NCBI GenBank assembly: GCA_020639295.1
Contig: JACKGY010000013.1
Span: 1-64,000 of the forward strand
Source: Planctomycetota bacterium
GTDB lineage: Bacteria; Planctomycetota; GCA-002687715; DRQF01
DNA length: 64,000 bases
Reading direction: 5' to 3'
Position numbers and translations under genes: made by a program. Position 1 is the stretch's first letter, and the number at the start of each line of letters is the position of its first letter. Below, piece after piece: positions 8,988 to 17,470 of this stretch. The notes under the pieces were generated by a model. That model was not told the origin of the DNA. It was given only the letters and a program-made list of their open reading frames with translations, and did no database searches.

Positions 8988-9024
8988 AAAAGGGCCGCGA
9001 GCCGAGATGGTTCGCGGTCCTTTT
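8988..9024 (+). terminator. Intrinsic terminator
   Basis: A 16-bp stem (8988-9003 with 9009-9024) contains two G-U pairs in RNA and has a 5-base loop. The descending arm ends in TTTT and the ascending arm begins with AAAA, a typical rho-independent design. It ends the transcript of the exported protein at 8193-8969. Confidence 0.85.
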
Positions 9025-9078
9025 CCAGTTCCGGGTCGGCCCTCGCACGAGTCCCCCGAGGGCGATATCTTTCTCGTC

Positions 9079-9456
9079 ATGAGCGAAGCAGACGAGAACA
9101 CGACGGAGCCGAACTCCGTCCCCGAGACCCCCCTGATCTCGATCGATCATTTCGGCGCGGTGGTCCTCAAGACCGGCGAGGTGCTGGCGGCCGAGCCCCA
9201 TCCCAACGCCGACCGCCTCGTGGTGATGAAGGTCGACGTGGGCGAGCCCGAGCCGCGCCAGATCGTCGCTGGTATCCGCTCCGACTGGGAGCCCGAGGCC
9301 CTGGTCGGTCGGCGCATGATCATCTGCTGCAACCTGAAGCCGGCGAAGCTCCGCGGAGTCGAGAGCCACGGCATGATGCTCGCCGTCCGCGGCGAGGATC
9401 GGGTCTGGCCGCTCAGCGTCGAGGGCCAGGTCAAGAACGGCACCCGCGTGACCTGA
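9079..9456 (+). CDS. EMAP/CsaA-type tRNA-binding domain protein
   Basis: 125 residues. After a short acidic N-terminus the whole protein is one OB-fold of the type found at the C-terminus of methionyl-tRNA synthetase and in CsaA: ISIDHFGAVVLKTGEVLAAEPHPNADRLVVMKVDVG, then RQIVAGIRSDW, MIICCNLKPAKLRGVESHGMMLA. The PNADRL and KLRGVESHGM blocks are the family signature. It is a free-standing domain that could assist a MetRS lacking it, or bind tRNA or unfolded protein. TATCTT at 9066-9071 lies only 7 bases before the ATG, so the mRNA may be leaderless. Seventeen bases separate it from recN. Confidence 0.9.
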   Translation: MSEADENTTEPNSVPETPLISIDHFGAVVLKTGEVLAAEPHPNADRLVVMKVDVGEPEPRQIVAGIRSDWEPEALVGRRMIICCNLKPAKLRGVESHGMMLAVRGEDRVWPLSVEGQVKNGTRVT

Positions 9457-9473
9457 GGGCGGAGCCCCGCGCC

Positions 9474-11174
9474 ATGCTCGAGGAAATCCTGGTCGAGAAC
9501 CTGCTGATCATCGATCGCCTGGCGGTCGAGCTGCACGCCGGCTTCAACGTGATCAGCGGCGAGACCGGCGTCGGCAAGTCCCTGCTCCTGTCCTCGGTCG
9601 GACTCCTCCTCGGCGCCAAGATCGAGGTCGAAGTCGCCGACGACCGCGAGATGCGGGTCGAGGGCCGGTTCCGCCTCGACGCCCGCGACCGCCGCGCCCT
9701 GGCCGACGTCCTCGGCCGTGAACCCGAGGAGGACGAACTGGTCGTCCGGGTGGTCAAGAAGGGCAAGGGCCCGCAGCGTTGCTATGCCGACGGCGGGATG
9801 ATCTCGCGTCGCGAGCTGGCCGCGATCGGCAGCCGCCTGGTCGACGTCCACGGCCAGCGCGACATGCAGAAGCTGCTCGACCGCCGCGAGCACGCCGCGG
9901 TGCTCGACCTCTTCGCCGACACCACGGCGCTGGCCGACGAATTCGCCGCCGAGGTCGAGGCCTGGCGCGCGGCGCGGCGTCAGCTCCAGGACCGACTGGA
10001 GGCCGAAAGGCGCCTGGTCGACCGGCTCGACCTCCTGCGCTTCCAGCGCGACGAACTCGAGGCCGCCAAGCTGCAGCCGGACGAGAAGGAGGGGCTCGAG
10101 GCCCGCCATCGCAAGTTCCAGGTCGCCCGGCGCGCCGCCGAGGCCGCCGGTCAGGGCGCGGCCGCGCTCGAGGAGGAAGGCGAGGGCGTGATCGACCGGC
10201 TCAACCTGGTCGGCAAGGAACTGGGTCGCCTCGCCGATCGCGATCCGGAGCTGGGCATCCTGTCCGAGCGCGCCTACGAGCTGGCCGATGGCGTCGGCGA
10301 GCTGGTCCGCGAGCTGCAGGATGCCGCCGAGGAGCGCGGGCGGCTCGACGAGGACCCGGCCGCGCTCGCCGAGCGTCTCGACCTGCTCAACGGCCTGGAA
10401 CGCAAGTACCGCCGCGACCTGGCCGGGCTCCTGGTCCACCTCGACGAGGCCCGGGCCGAGATCGAGCGGCTCGAGGCGGAGCTCGACGGCCTCGGTGCCC
10501 TCGATTCCCGCATCGCGGCCCACGAGGCCCGGCTCCTGAAGCTCGGGGCCGAGCTGGCGGATCGTCGGGGCAAGGCCGGCAAGCGGCTGGCGCGCGCGGT
10601 CGAGGCCGAGCTGGCCGAACTCAAGATGCCCCATGCCCGGTTCCGGGTCGACCCGGGACTCGCTCCGGAGCGCTTCGAGGCCTCGGCTCTCCAGGCCCGC
10701 GCCTTCGGCGACCCGGGCTTCGAGCTGCGCAGCAACCCCGGCAGCCCCTTCGCGGCGCTGGAAGACGCGGCCTCCGGCGGCGAACTCTCGCGGGTCCTCC
10801 TGGCCCTCAAGTCGGTGCTCGCCGACAAGCACAATCTGCCGCTGATGATCTTCGACGAGATCGAGACCGGTGTCGGTCCGCGCCTCGGCCTGCTGCTCGG
10901 CCGCAAGCTCAAGGCCCTGTCCGGGCACCGTCAGGTGCTCTGCATCACCCACCTGCCGCAGATCGCGGCCCATGCGGACCGGCACCTGAAGATCGACAAG
11001 GAGGTGAAGAAGGGGCAGACCCGGGCCAGCGTGGCGGAGATTCGCGACGAGGACCGGCTGGCGGAGCTGGCGGTGATGCTGGGCGGTGGCGACCTGGAGC
11101 TGGCCCGCGCCCAGGCTCGCAAGCTGCTGGAGGAAGCCGGCGGCGCGACCGTGGGTGTCGAGGGCGCCTCGTGA
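9474..11174 (+). CDS. recN: DNA repair protein RecN
   Basis: 566 residues, close to the usual 550. RecN is an SMC-like ATPase that acts on double-strand breaks in recombinational repair. The N-terminal Walker A is GETGVGKS (residues 29-36) after the typical MLEEILVENLLIIDRLAVEL. A DVHGQRDMQKLLD block follows, then a long coiled coil (about 160-410). The C-terminal ABC signature region is ASGGELSRVLLALKSVLADK, the Walker B is MIFDEIETGVG, and CITHLPQIAAHAD closes the head. The stop overlaps the GTG of manA (GTGA). Confidence 0.96.
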   Translation: MLEEILVENLLIIDRLAVELHAGFNVISGETGVGKSLLLSSVGLLLGAKIEVEVADDREMRVEGRFRLDARDRRALADVLGREPEEDELVVRVVKKGKGPQRCYADGGMISRRELAAIGSRLVDVHGQRDMQKLLDRREHAAVLDLFADTTALADEFAAEVEAWRAARRQLQDRLEAERRLVDRLDLLRFQRDELEAAKLQPDEKEGLEARHRKFQVARRAAEAAGQGAAALEEEGEGVIDRLNLVGKELGRLADRDPELGILSERAYELADGVGELVRELQDAAEERGRLDEDPAALAERLDLLNGLERKYRRDLAGLLVHLDEARAEIERLEAELDGLGALDSRIAAHEARLLKLGAELADRRGKAGKRLARAVEAELAELKMPHARFRVDPGLAPERFEASALQARAFGDPGFELRSNPGSPFAALEDAASGGELSRVLLALKSVLADKHNLPLMIFDEIETGVGPRLGLLLGRKLKALSGHRQVLCITHLPQIAAHADRHLKIDKEVKKGQTRASVAEIRDEDRLAELAVMLGGGDLELARAQARKLLEEAGGATVGVEGAS

Positions 11175-12157
11175 AGCGTTGTCATCGGCTCGATCCCCTG
11201 GCCAGGCGCGTGCTCTGGGGTGGGGAACGACTGGGCGCGGAGCTCGGCCTCGAGTCCGTTCCCGGGCAGGCGCCGGTGGGTGAGTCGCTCGAGGTCTCTG
11301 GCCTCGCGAGCATGCCCTCGACTCTGCCCGACGAGGGCGGGCTCGGCCTCGACCGCTTCTGGCAAGGCGACCCCGGTCGCCTGATCGGCCAGGATCGCGC
11401 CGTCACCGACCGCTTTCCCCTGCTGATCAAGCGGATCGACTCCTCGCAGCGCCTGTCGGTCCAGGTCCATCCCGACGACGAGGCCGCCGCGCGGCTCGAG
11501 GGCGAGCCCAACGGCAAGAACGAGGCCTGGGTGATCCTCGAGGCCGAGGTCGGCGCCACGATCCATCTCGGCCTGAAGGAGGGCGTGAGTCCCGAGGCCT
11601 TCGGCAGGGCGGCCCGCGCCGGTACCGCGCTCGAGCTGATGCGGCCGGTGCCGGTGGCGGCGGGGGACGTGATCCCGGTTCCGGCCGGCTGCGTCCACGC
11701 GATCGGGGCCGGCATCTACCTCTACGAGGTCCAGCAGCCCTCGGACCTGACCTACCGGCTCTACGACTACGATCGCCTCGGCCCCGATGGCGCTCGTCGC
11801 CCTCTGCATCTCGACCGGGGCGTGGCCGCGATCGTGGCCGATCTGCGGCCCGAGAAGGCCCGGCCGCGGTTGCTCGAGAGCCAGGACGGGTCGCGACGGG
11901 AGCGGCTCTGCGATCTCTCGGTCTTCGAACTCGACCGCTGGCTCGTCGACGGCAAGCTGGTCGTGGCCGAGCGGGAACTGGTGGCGCTCTGGTCCCACCG
12001 GGGCGACTGCCGGATCCGCGCGGGGGCCGAGGTCTGCTCGCTGGCCGAGGGCCGGAGCCTGCTGATCGCGGCCGGTGGGGAGGATCTCGTCCTCGAGGGC
12101 GCGGCCGAGATCCTGGTCGCCCGCCCGCGCCTGGCCGCTCGGTCCGGGGCTCTCTGA
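11171..12157 (+). CDS. manA: Mannose-6-phosphate isomerase, class I
   Basis: 328-residue cupin enzyme of the Bacillus ManA length class. It interconverts mannose-6-phosphate and fructose-6-phosphate with a bound zinc ion, linking glycolysis to mannosylated glycans. Metal-ligand blocks are visible as SVQVHPDD, KNEAWVILEAE and PAGCVHAIG. The substrate-site stretch YEVQQPSDLTYRLYDYDR is also typical. A GTG start at 11171 overlaps the recN stop, indicating translational coupling, although the two functions are unrelated. Confidence 0.93.
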   Translation: MKRCHRLDPLARRVLWGGERLGAELGLESVPGQAPVGESLEVSGLASMPSTLPDEGGLGLDRFWQGDPGRLIGQDRAVTDRFPLLIKRIDSSQRLSVQVHPDDEAAARLEGEPNGKNEAWVILEAEVGATIHLGLKEGVSPEAFGRAARAGTALELMRPVPVAAGDVIPVPAGCVHAIGAGIYLYEVQQPSDLTYRLYDYDRLGPDGARRPLHLDRGVAAIVADLRPEKARPRLLESQDGSRRERLCDLSVFELDRWLVDGKLVVAERELVALWSHRGDCRIRAGAEVCSLAEGRSLLIAAGGEDLVLEGAAEILVARPRLAARSGAL

Positions 12158-12237
12158 CCGGCAAATCGGCGCCGAGGCTTGATGGCCCCGGGCGGCGACC
12201 GGATCATCACCGGACCGTCCCCGGATCGAGAGCAGCG

Positions 12238-13284
12238 ATGGCGAAGCAACGACTCCACAAGTTCCTGGCCTCCTCCGGCATCGGCTCCCGCCGCCGCTGC
12301 GAGGAACTGATCGCCGAGGGACGCGTGAGCGTCGACGGCGTCGAGGTGCACGAGATGGGTATCGTGGTCGACCCCGATACCCAGGAGATCCGCTTCGACG
12401 ACGAGCTGGTCCGGCCGGAGCGGCCGGTCCACTTCGTGGTCAACAAGCCGGTCGGCTACCTCTGCACCAGCGCCGACGACTGGGGGCGCCGGACCGTGAT
12501 CTCGCTGGTGAAGGATCGCCATCGGCGGCGCCTGTTCACCGTCGGTCGGCTCGACGAGGACTCGGAGGGCATCATCTTCGTCACCAACGACGGTGAGTTC
12601 GCCAACCGCGTCGCCCACCCGCGCTACGGTCTCGAGAAGACCTACGAACTCAAGCTCCACGGCTATCTCGAGGACGAGCAGCTCGATCGGGTCCGTCAGG
12701 GCGTCTGGCTGTCGACCGGCAAGTCCCAGCCGATGTTCGTGCGCCTGCTCAAGCGCTCGCAGCAGTTCAGCCTGGTCCGCGTGCGGATTCACGAGGGCAA
12801 GAACCGCCAGCTGCGCCGCGTCTTCGCCAAGATCGGCCACGCCGTGGCCCGCCTGCAGCGGGTCCGCATCGGGCCGATCGAGCTGAAGGGCCTGAAGAAG
12901 GGCGAGGCCCGGCGGCTCGGCAAGACCGAGGTCGACGCCATCCTGGCGGCCTGCGAGAAGAACCGGGCCGAAGGGGGCGCGCGGGCCCTCGGCCTGCGCA
13001 GCAAGGCCTCGGAGCGTTTCGCCGGCGAGAAGGCCGGCCCGGCGGCGCGGCGCCAGGCCGCCGGGAAGAAGACGACGGGAAAGAAGAAGGCCAGCGCGAA
13101 GAAGCCGGCGCGCCAGGACGAGGCCGGTCCCCGCCGCGGCCGTGGCCGGAACGAGGGCCCGTCCAAGGGGCCGGCGCGCAAGCCGGCTCCGGGCTCGAAG
13201 CCGGGTGGTCCCGCCCGGCGCGGGAGCAAGCCCTCCGGCCGCTCCTCGAAACCCGGCGGTCCCGGGCGCCGCAAGCCGAACTGA
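12238..13284 (+). CDS. RsuA/RluB-family pseudouridine synthase with basic tail
   Basis: 348 residues. Residues 1-60 are an S4 RNA-binding domain (RLHKFLASSGIGSRRRCEELI). Residues 65-240 are the catalytic domain with NKPVGYLCT, the catalytic Asp in VGRLDEDSEG and HEGKNRQLRRVF. The family isomerises a uridine in 16S (RsuA) or 23S (RluB) rRNA; RluB is the likelier assignment from length and motif but this is not proven. Residues about 250-348 are an added low-complexity tail rich in Lys, Arg, Pro and Gly, probably disordered and RNA-binding. Confidence 0.92.
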   Translation: MAKQRLHKFLASSGIGSRRRCEELIAEGRVSVDGVEVHEMGIVVDPDTQEIRFDDELVRPERPVHFVVNKPVGYLCTSADDWGRRTVISLVKDRHRRRLFTVGRLDEDSEGIIFVTNDGEFANRVAHPRYGLEKTYELKLHGYLEDEQLDRVRQGVWLSTGKSQPMFVRLLKRSQQFSLVRVRIHEGKNRQLRRVFAKIGHAVARLQRVRIGPIELKGLKKGEARRLGKTEVDAILAACEKNRAEGGARALGLRSKASERFAGEKAGPAARRQAAGKKTTGKKKASAKKPARQDEAGPRRGRGRNEGPSKGPARKPAPGSKPGGPARRGSKPSGRSSKPGGPGRRKPN

Positions 13285-13308
13285 TCCCGGCCGGAGCGCC
13301 GGTCCCGA

Positions 13309-14520
13309 TCAGTTGTCCTGCTGCTCCTCGAGGCTGCGCTCCTCGGCGTCCTCGAGGGCCTGGCTGTCGATGAAGTGGGGGAAGTCCACGGGGCGTTCGA
13401 GCAGGATGCGCGGCCCCTGGGGCGTGCGCCGCACGACCCACAGCTTGCTGCGCCGCGTGTGGCCGCGCTCGGCGGTCACCAGGATCGTGAACACGTTCGA
13501 CTGGACGGTGAGGTAGGGCGAGACCGCGTTGTAGGTCTCCTGGTTGACGCCCTCCACCTTCTCGCGCAGTTCATTGATCTGGGTGAAGGGCGCGCCTCCG
13601 GTCGGGTCCTCGGTCTTGTCCTCGCCCGAGAAGCTCTTGGTCTCGGAGTAGCGCTTGTCCTCGTGCTCCTTCTCCGCGGCCTGGTCGACCCGGTACTCCT
13701 CGATCCGCTCGGCGAGCTGCGCCTCCGCCGGCGAGAAGAGCGTGGTCAGGACCGGAACCTCCGCGGTGTTGATGTTCACCTGGAGGTCGGACCAGATGGT
13801 GAGGTAGCGCCAGAGGCCGGGGACGATGGTCTCGCCGTCCTCGTCGAGGTAGTCCCACATGCGCTCGGGGCCGAGGCCACGGACGTAGAGGAGGTCGAAG
13901 GTGTCGAGGAGCGTCCGCTCCTGCTTGGTCGGCGGCTTCTTGACCTCGTGGTAGGGCTGCTCGTCGCTGCGGTCGAGGAAGCTCTCCAGCTCGCGAGCGA
14001 TCTCGAGGCCGTCCGAGTAGGAGAGATCGCCATCCGAGTCGGCGCGGAAGTACTCGATCAGGTTGGCGAAGTTCTCGCGTCGCTTGCGGCGCTCGCCCTC
14101 GTCCTTGATGAGCAGGTTGTAGACGTTGTATTTCGCGCTCTCGTCGAAGGTCTCGATGTAGAGGCGGGTCTCGCGCTCGCTGTCGTCGCCGCCGTACTCG
14201 GAACTCTCCTCGACGACGCCGAACTCCTGGCCGGCGACGTCGGCCTCGATCAGCTCGGTGTCGACGAAGAGCTCGTACCAGAGGTCGTTCTTGCTGTCGA
14301 TCTCGGTGGTCTGCCGGTCCTCACGCAGACGGGCCAGACCTCGTTCGAGTCCCGCCCGGCAGGCGACGTCGAGGCGCGCATCGATCTCGATGTTGTGGGC
14401 GATGAAGGCCTCGATCCGGCTGGCGTGGGAGACCTCGAAGCTGACGATCATCAGCAGGAGGGCGGCGATCAGGGCCAGGATCAGGGCGGAGCCGGATTGT
14501 TGCTGGAGTTTCGCGTTCAT
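13309..14520 (-). CDS. GspK-like general secretion pathway minor pseudopilin
   Basis: 403 residues. The N-terminus MNAKLQQQSGSALILALIAA is a prepilin-type signal: cleavage after Gly10 would leave the hydrophobic helix SALILALIAALLLMIVSF. The globular part contains helix-hairpin-helix-like NINTAEVPVLTTLFSPAEAQLAERI and RGLGPERMWDYLDEDG, both typical of GspK. GspK caps the type II secretion pseudopilus tip. The start at 14520 is chosen because it gives the short charged leader expected. It is the last gene of a minus-strand unit, 62 bases after the secretin. No GspE, F or G gene is in the window. Confidence 0.85.
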   Translation of the reverse strand: MNAKLQQQSGSALILALIAALLLMIVSFEVSHASRIEAFIAHNIEIDARLDVACRAGLERGLARLREDRQTTEIDSKNDLWYELFVDTELIEADVAGQEFGVVEESSEYGGDDSERETRLYIETFDESAKYNVYNLLIKDEGERRKRRENFANLIEYFRADSDGDLSYSDGLEIARELESFLDRSDEQPYHEVKKPPTKQERTLLDTFDLLYVRGLGPERMWDYLDEDGETIVPGLWRYLTIWSDLQVNINTAEVPVLTTLFSPAEAQLAERIEEYRVDQAAEKEHEDKRYSETKSFSGEDKTEDPTGGAPFTQINELREKVEGVNQETYNAVSPYLTVQSNVFTILVTAERGHTRRSKLWVVRRTPQGPRILLERPVDFPHFIDSQALEDAEERSLEEQQDN

Positions 14521-14582
14521 GGTGCTGCTCCGCCTGTCGACGGCGGCCACGGACGCCATATTCCCGTCCACCCGCGGCGTCG

Positions 14583-15866
14583 TCAATTACCTTCGTCGTC
14601 CGGCTCCGGCGGCGGCGCCGGCGTGATCATGCGCCGGACCTCGCGGCTGGCGTCGATGATCCGGGGGGTGATGAAGAAGATGAGGTTGCTCTGGACGACC
14701 TGCTTCGACCGGCTGGAGAAGAAGGCGTTCAGGATCGGGATCTCGCCGAGGATCGGCACGCTGTTCTCGTTGGAGATCTGCGAGCGCTGGAGCAGGCCAC
14801 CGATGATGGCGGTGTCGCCGTCGTAGATGTCCATCAGCGTGCTGGCGCGCCGCGTCGTGATGATCGGGTTGCTGACCGAGAAGTTGGCCGACTCGAAGGT
14901 CGATTCGCCGGTCACCGCCTCGACCGCGGTGGTGAGGTTGACGCGGACCAGGTCACGGCCGACCACCTTGGGGCTGATGTAGAGCTTGATGCCGACCTCC
15001 TTGAACACCGTGCTGACGTTCGAGAGGCCGTTGGCATTGAAGTTCGGGGTGAAGAAGGGGATCTCCTGGCCAGCGGTGATCTGGGCGGAATAGCCGTCGA
15101 GCACGCGGATGTGCGGGGCGTTGAGGAGATCGGTGCGGGCGAAGAGCTGGAGCGCGCGGATCAGGAAGTCGATCTGGACGCCGTCCGAGACCGTGCCGAG
15201 GTCGATGAGGAGCGGCAGGTCGAGCGAATTGGACAGATTGGTGAGGCCGGCGATCTCGGGCAGGCCGAGGATCGACGAGGCGCTGTTGAAGATCGACTTG
15301 GTGGGCTTGCTCGGGTCGGACTCGACCGAGTTGAAGACCGAGTCGATGCCGAAGGAGAAGGAGTCGGTCTCGAGCACCTCCACCACGCGGATGCCGATCT
15401 CGATCTGTGGGATGCTCTTCTGGATGCCGACGATGACTTCGGTGACCTGGTCGACGTCCTCGACCGGCCCGGTGATCGAGATCGCCTCGAGCTTGATATC
15501 GCCGGCCGCCTTGAAGTTGCCGGCGTCGTCGAAGCGGTTCTGTTTCGGCAGTTCGATGCCGTTCACCACGGCCACGCGCTTGTCGAGCACCGAGGGCAGG
15601 CCGGAGACGATCTTGAACATCGCGGCCGATTCGCCGGCGCCGAACCAGATGACACGGGTGACCTGCCCGTCACCCAGGTCGACGTCGGGGTAGTCCCACT
15701 CGTCGAGTTCCGAGTCGGGCTCCATCAGGACGCCGTCGAGATCACGGAGCGAGACGTTGGAGGAGAAGATCTCCTCGAGGCCGCGGTTGCCCTCGCCGAT
15801 GCAGGCGGACAGACAGAGGAGGGCGGTAACCAGGAATGGAATCAGGGCGGGAGCGCGCCGGAGCAA
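14583..15866 (-). CDS. Lipoprotein secretin (GspD/PilQ family)
   Basis: 427 residues. The signal peptide ends in a lipobox (LCLSAC, Cys21), so it is probably lipid-anchored. The C-terminal half is a secretin beta-domain: FLIRALQLFARTDLLNAPHIRVLDG, FKEVGIKLYISPKV, the signature PILGEIPILNAFFSSRSK and LIFFITPRII. A short N-domain-like region precedes it (about 120-175). At 427 residues it is shorter than typical GspD (about 650), so most N-domains are missing. It should form an outer-membrane pore for secretion or pilus export, and the downstream GspK-like gene supports type II secretion. The start is 16 bases after the preceding stop. Confidence 0.88.
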   Translation of the reverse strand: MLRRAPALIPFLVTALLCLSACIGEGNRGLEEIFSSNVSLRDLDGVLMEPDSELDEWDYPDVDLGDGQVTRVIWFGAGESAAMFKIVSGLPSVLDKRVAVVNGIELPKQNRFDDAGNFKAAGDIKLEAISITGPVEDVDQVTEVIVGIQKSIPQIEIGIRVVEVLETDSFSFGIDSVFNSVESDPSKPTKSIFNSASSILGLPEIAGLTNLSNSLDLPLLIDLGTVSDGVQIDFLIRALQLFARTDLLNAPHIRVLDGYSAQITAGQEIPFFTPNFNANGLSNVSTVFKEVGIKLYISPKVVGRDLVRVNLTTAVEAVTGESTFESANFSVSNPIITTRRASTLMDIYDGDTAIIGGLLQRSQISNENSVPILGEIPILNAFFSSRSKQVVQSNLIFFITPRIIDASREVRRMITPAPPPEPDDEGN

Positions 15867-15882
15867 ATTCTGGCTCCCGAGC

Positions 15883-16305
15883 TCAGGACGGAAGCTGATC
15901 GATCACCGCCTGGGTGATCTCCGCGGCGTCGCAGTTGCGACAGTCGATCGCGCCGGTCTCGGCGACGATGTCGTAACTGCTGGCCTGACGCACCTTCTTC
16001 AGCGCGCAGTTGAACTTGTCGTTCGCCGCCTTGAGGAGGAGGTGGTACTCGGCGTCGCCCTTGGTGAGCTTGCGGCGCTTGATCTCCTTCCACTCGTCGA
16101 TCGAGTCGAAGACGGTCATGCTCACGAGCACGGCCGGCTTGGAGAACTTGTCGCCCTTCTTCACCGTGGCCGGATAGTAGACCTGCGAGGCATTGACGAT
16201 CTTGACCTCGGGTTCGTCGCCGACGCTCAGGGCGAAGGTGGCGGTCGCACCGACTGCGAAGATCAGCGAGACGGCGAGGAGCAGAATGTGGAGTCGTTGG
16301 CGCAT
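15883..16305 (-). CDS. Small exported protein, first gene of the secretin unit
   Basis: 140 residues with a signal peptide or N-terminal anchor (MRQRLHILLLAVSLIFAVGA). The mature part is a mixed alpha/beta domain with a single Cys in FNCALKK and a CRNC pair near the C-terminus. I do not recognise the family. The start at 16305 has GGGGAG 9 bases upstream. It lies 16 bases before the secretin gene, so a role with that secretin, such as pilotin or periplasmic partner, is possible but only inferred from position. Confidence 0.75.
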   Translation of the reverse strand: MRQRLHILLLAVSLIFAVGATATFALSVGDEPEVKIVNASQVYYPATVKKGDKFSKPAVLVSMTVFDSIDEWKEIKRRKLTKGDAEYHLLLKAANDKFNCALKKVRQASSYDIVAETGAIDCRNCDAAEITQAVIDQLPS

Positions 16306-16462
16306 CGTGGTCTTCTCCCCGAGTGCTTCCCCGTCTTCTTCCATGGCCGACGATCGGCCATCCGCTTGTCGTCGTCGTACACGTCCGGCCCGAGTCTAAC
16401 GGGGCCCTCCCGGTCGGGAAAGCCATAAAGTAGATACTCGTCTGGGCCTAGGCGCTGCGGAC

Positions 16463-17470
16463 TCAGGCCTCGCCGGGCAGCTCCTGGGTCCAGGTGACGA
16501 CCCCGAAGGAGCCCTCGCGCCAGGCCTGCTTGAGGGCCTCCTGGGACCGCCGCTTCAGTTCCTCGGCGGACTCCAGACCCTCACCCGTGTAGTCGGCCAG
16601 TCCGGCGCAGGCCGACAGGGGGCCACGCTCGTCGGTCGCCGCCAGGCGCCGATCGGCGATGCTCCCCAGGATTCTTTCGACCATGGCCTGGGCGCCCTTT
16701 ACCGGCGTGTGGGGAAGAATCAGACGGAAGGTGGTGGCGTCGTGACGGGCGAGCACGTCGATGTCGCGGGACTCGCAGAGGAGCATGCCGGCCACCTCGT
16801 TGAGAACGTGTCTCCAGTTCGAGTCCTTGTCCCGCTCCTCGCCGCCCTGGCCCAGGCGGAGCTGGATGTCGACGACGGCGAGCGGATCGCCGAAGCGGCG
16901 GCTGCGCTTGAACTCCTCGGAGAGCTTGATCTCGGCGTATTCGGCGTTGAACAGCCCGGTGAGGGGGTCGGTGATGTGGGCCAGGACCGGATTCTCCTGG
17001 CGCAGGTTCTGGGCGGCGGTGTCCAGGATGCGCTGGAGGTTCTCCGGCTCGCCGCTGCCCTCCGCCGTCGGCGTGGTCAGCGAGGCGTCCTTCAGCAGGG
17101 CCCGGAGCTTGGCCACCAGGGCCCCCTCGGCGAGAAGGCCGTCCGGGCCGCGCTTCAGGATCGCGTCGGCGCCACAGATGAGGGCCCGGTTCTCGGTGTA
17201 GGTATCGCCGTCGTCGAGCAGCATCAGGACCGGCAGGGCCCGGGTCTGGAGGGAGGCCTTGAGGGCCTTCAGCACCGAAAGCCCGTTCTGGCGGGGCAGG
17301 AGCGCCTCCAGGACGATCACGTCCGGGGTCTCCTTCTCGACCCTCTTGAGCACGTCGGGACCGGCGTTGGTCGCCTGGACGCGGAAGCCCTCGGCTTCGA
17401 GTTCCATGCGTTGGCGGGTCAGGGCCTCGTTGTCGTAGTGGGCCAGGATGGCCTTGGGGCGCTCACTCAT
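16463..17470 (-). CDS. Degenerate response regulator-GGDEF protein
   Basis: 335 residues. Residues 1-125 fold as a receiver domain, but the phosphoacceptor Asp is replaced by Glu in PDVIVLEALLPRQNG and the N-terminal acidic pair is reduced (AHYDNE). Residues about 165-330 are a GGDEF domain, seen from ITDPLTGLFNAEYAEIKLSEE; the active-site loop reads ARHDATTFRLILP where a diguanylate cyclase has GGDEF. It is therefore unlikely to be phosphorylated normally or to make c-di-GMP. It may act as a c-di-GMP or GTP sensor or a protein-interaction module. Its neighbourhood includes a c-di-GMP riboswitch 4 kb away. Confidence 0.87.
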   Translation of the reverse strand: MSERPKAILAHYDNEALTRQRMELEAEGFRVQATNAGPDVLKRVEKETPDVIVLEALLPRQNGLSVLKALKASLQTRALPVLMLLDDGDTYTENRALICGADAILKRGPDGLLAEGALVAKLRALLKDASLTTPTAEGSGEPENLQRILDTAAQNLRQENPVLAHITDPLTGLFNAEYAEIKLSEEFKRSRRFGDPLAVVDIQLRLGQGGEERDKDSNWRHVLNEVAGMLLCESRDIDVLARHDATTFRLILPHTPVKGAQAMVERILGSIADRRLAATDERGPLSACAGLADYTGEGLESAEELKRRSQEALKQAWREGSFGVVTWTQELPGEA

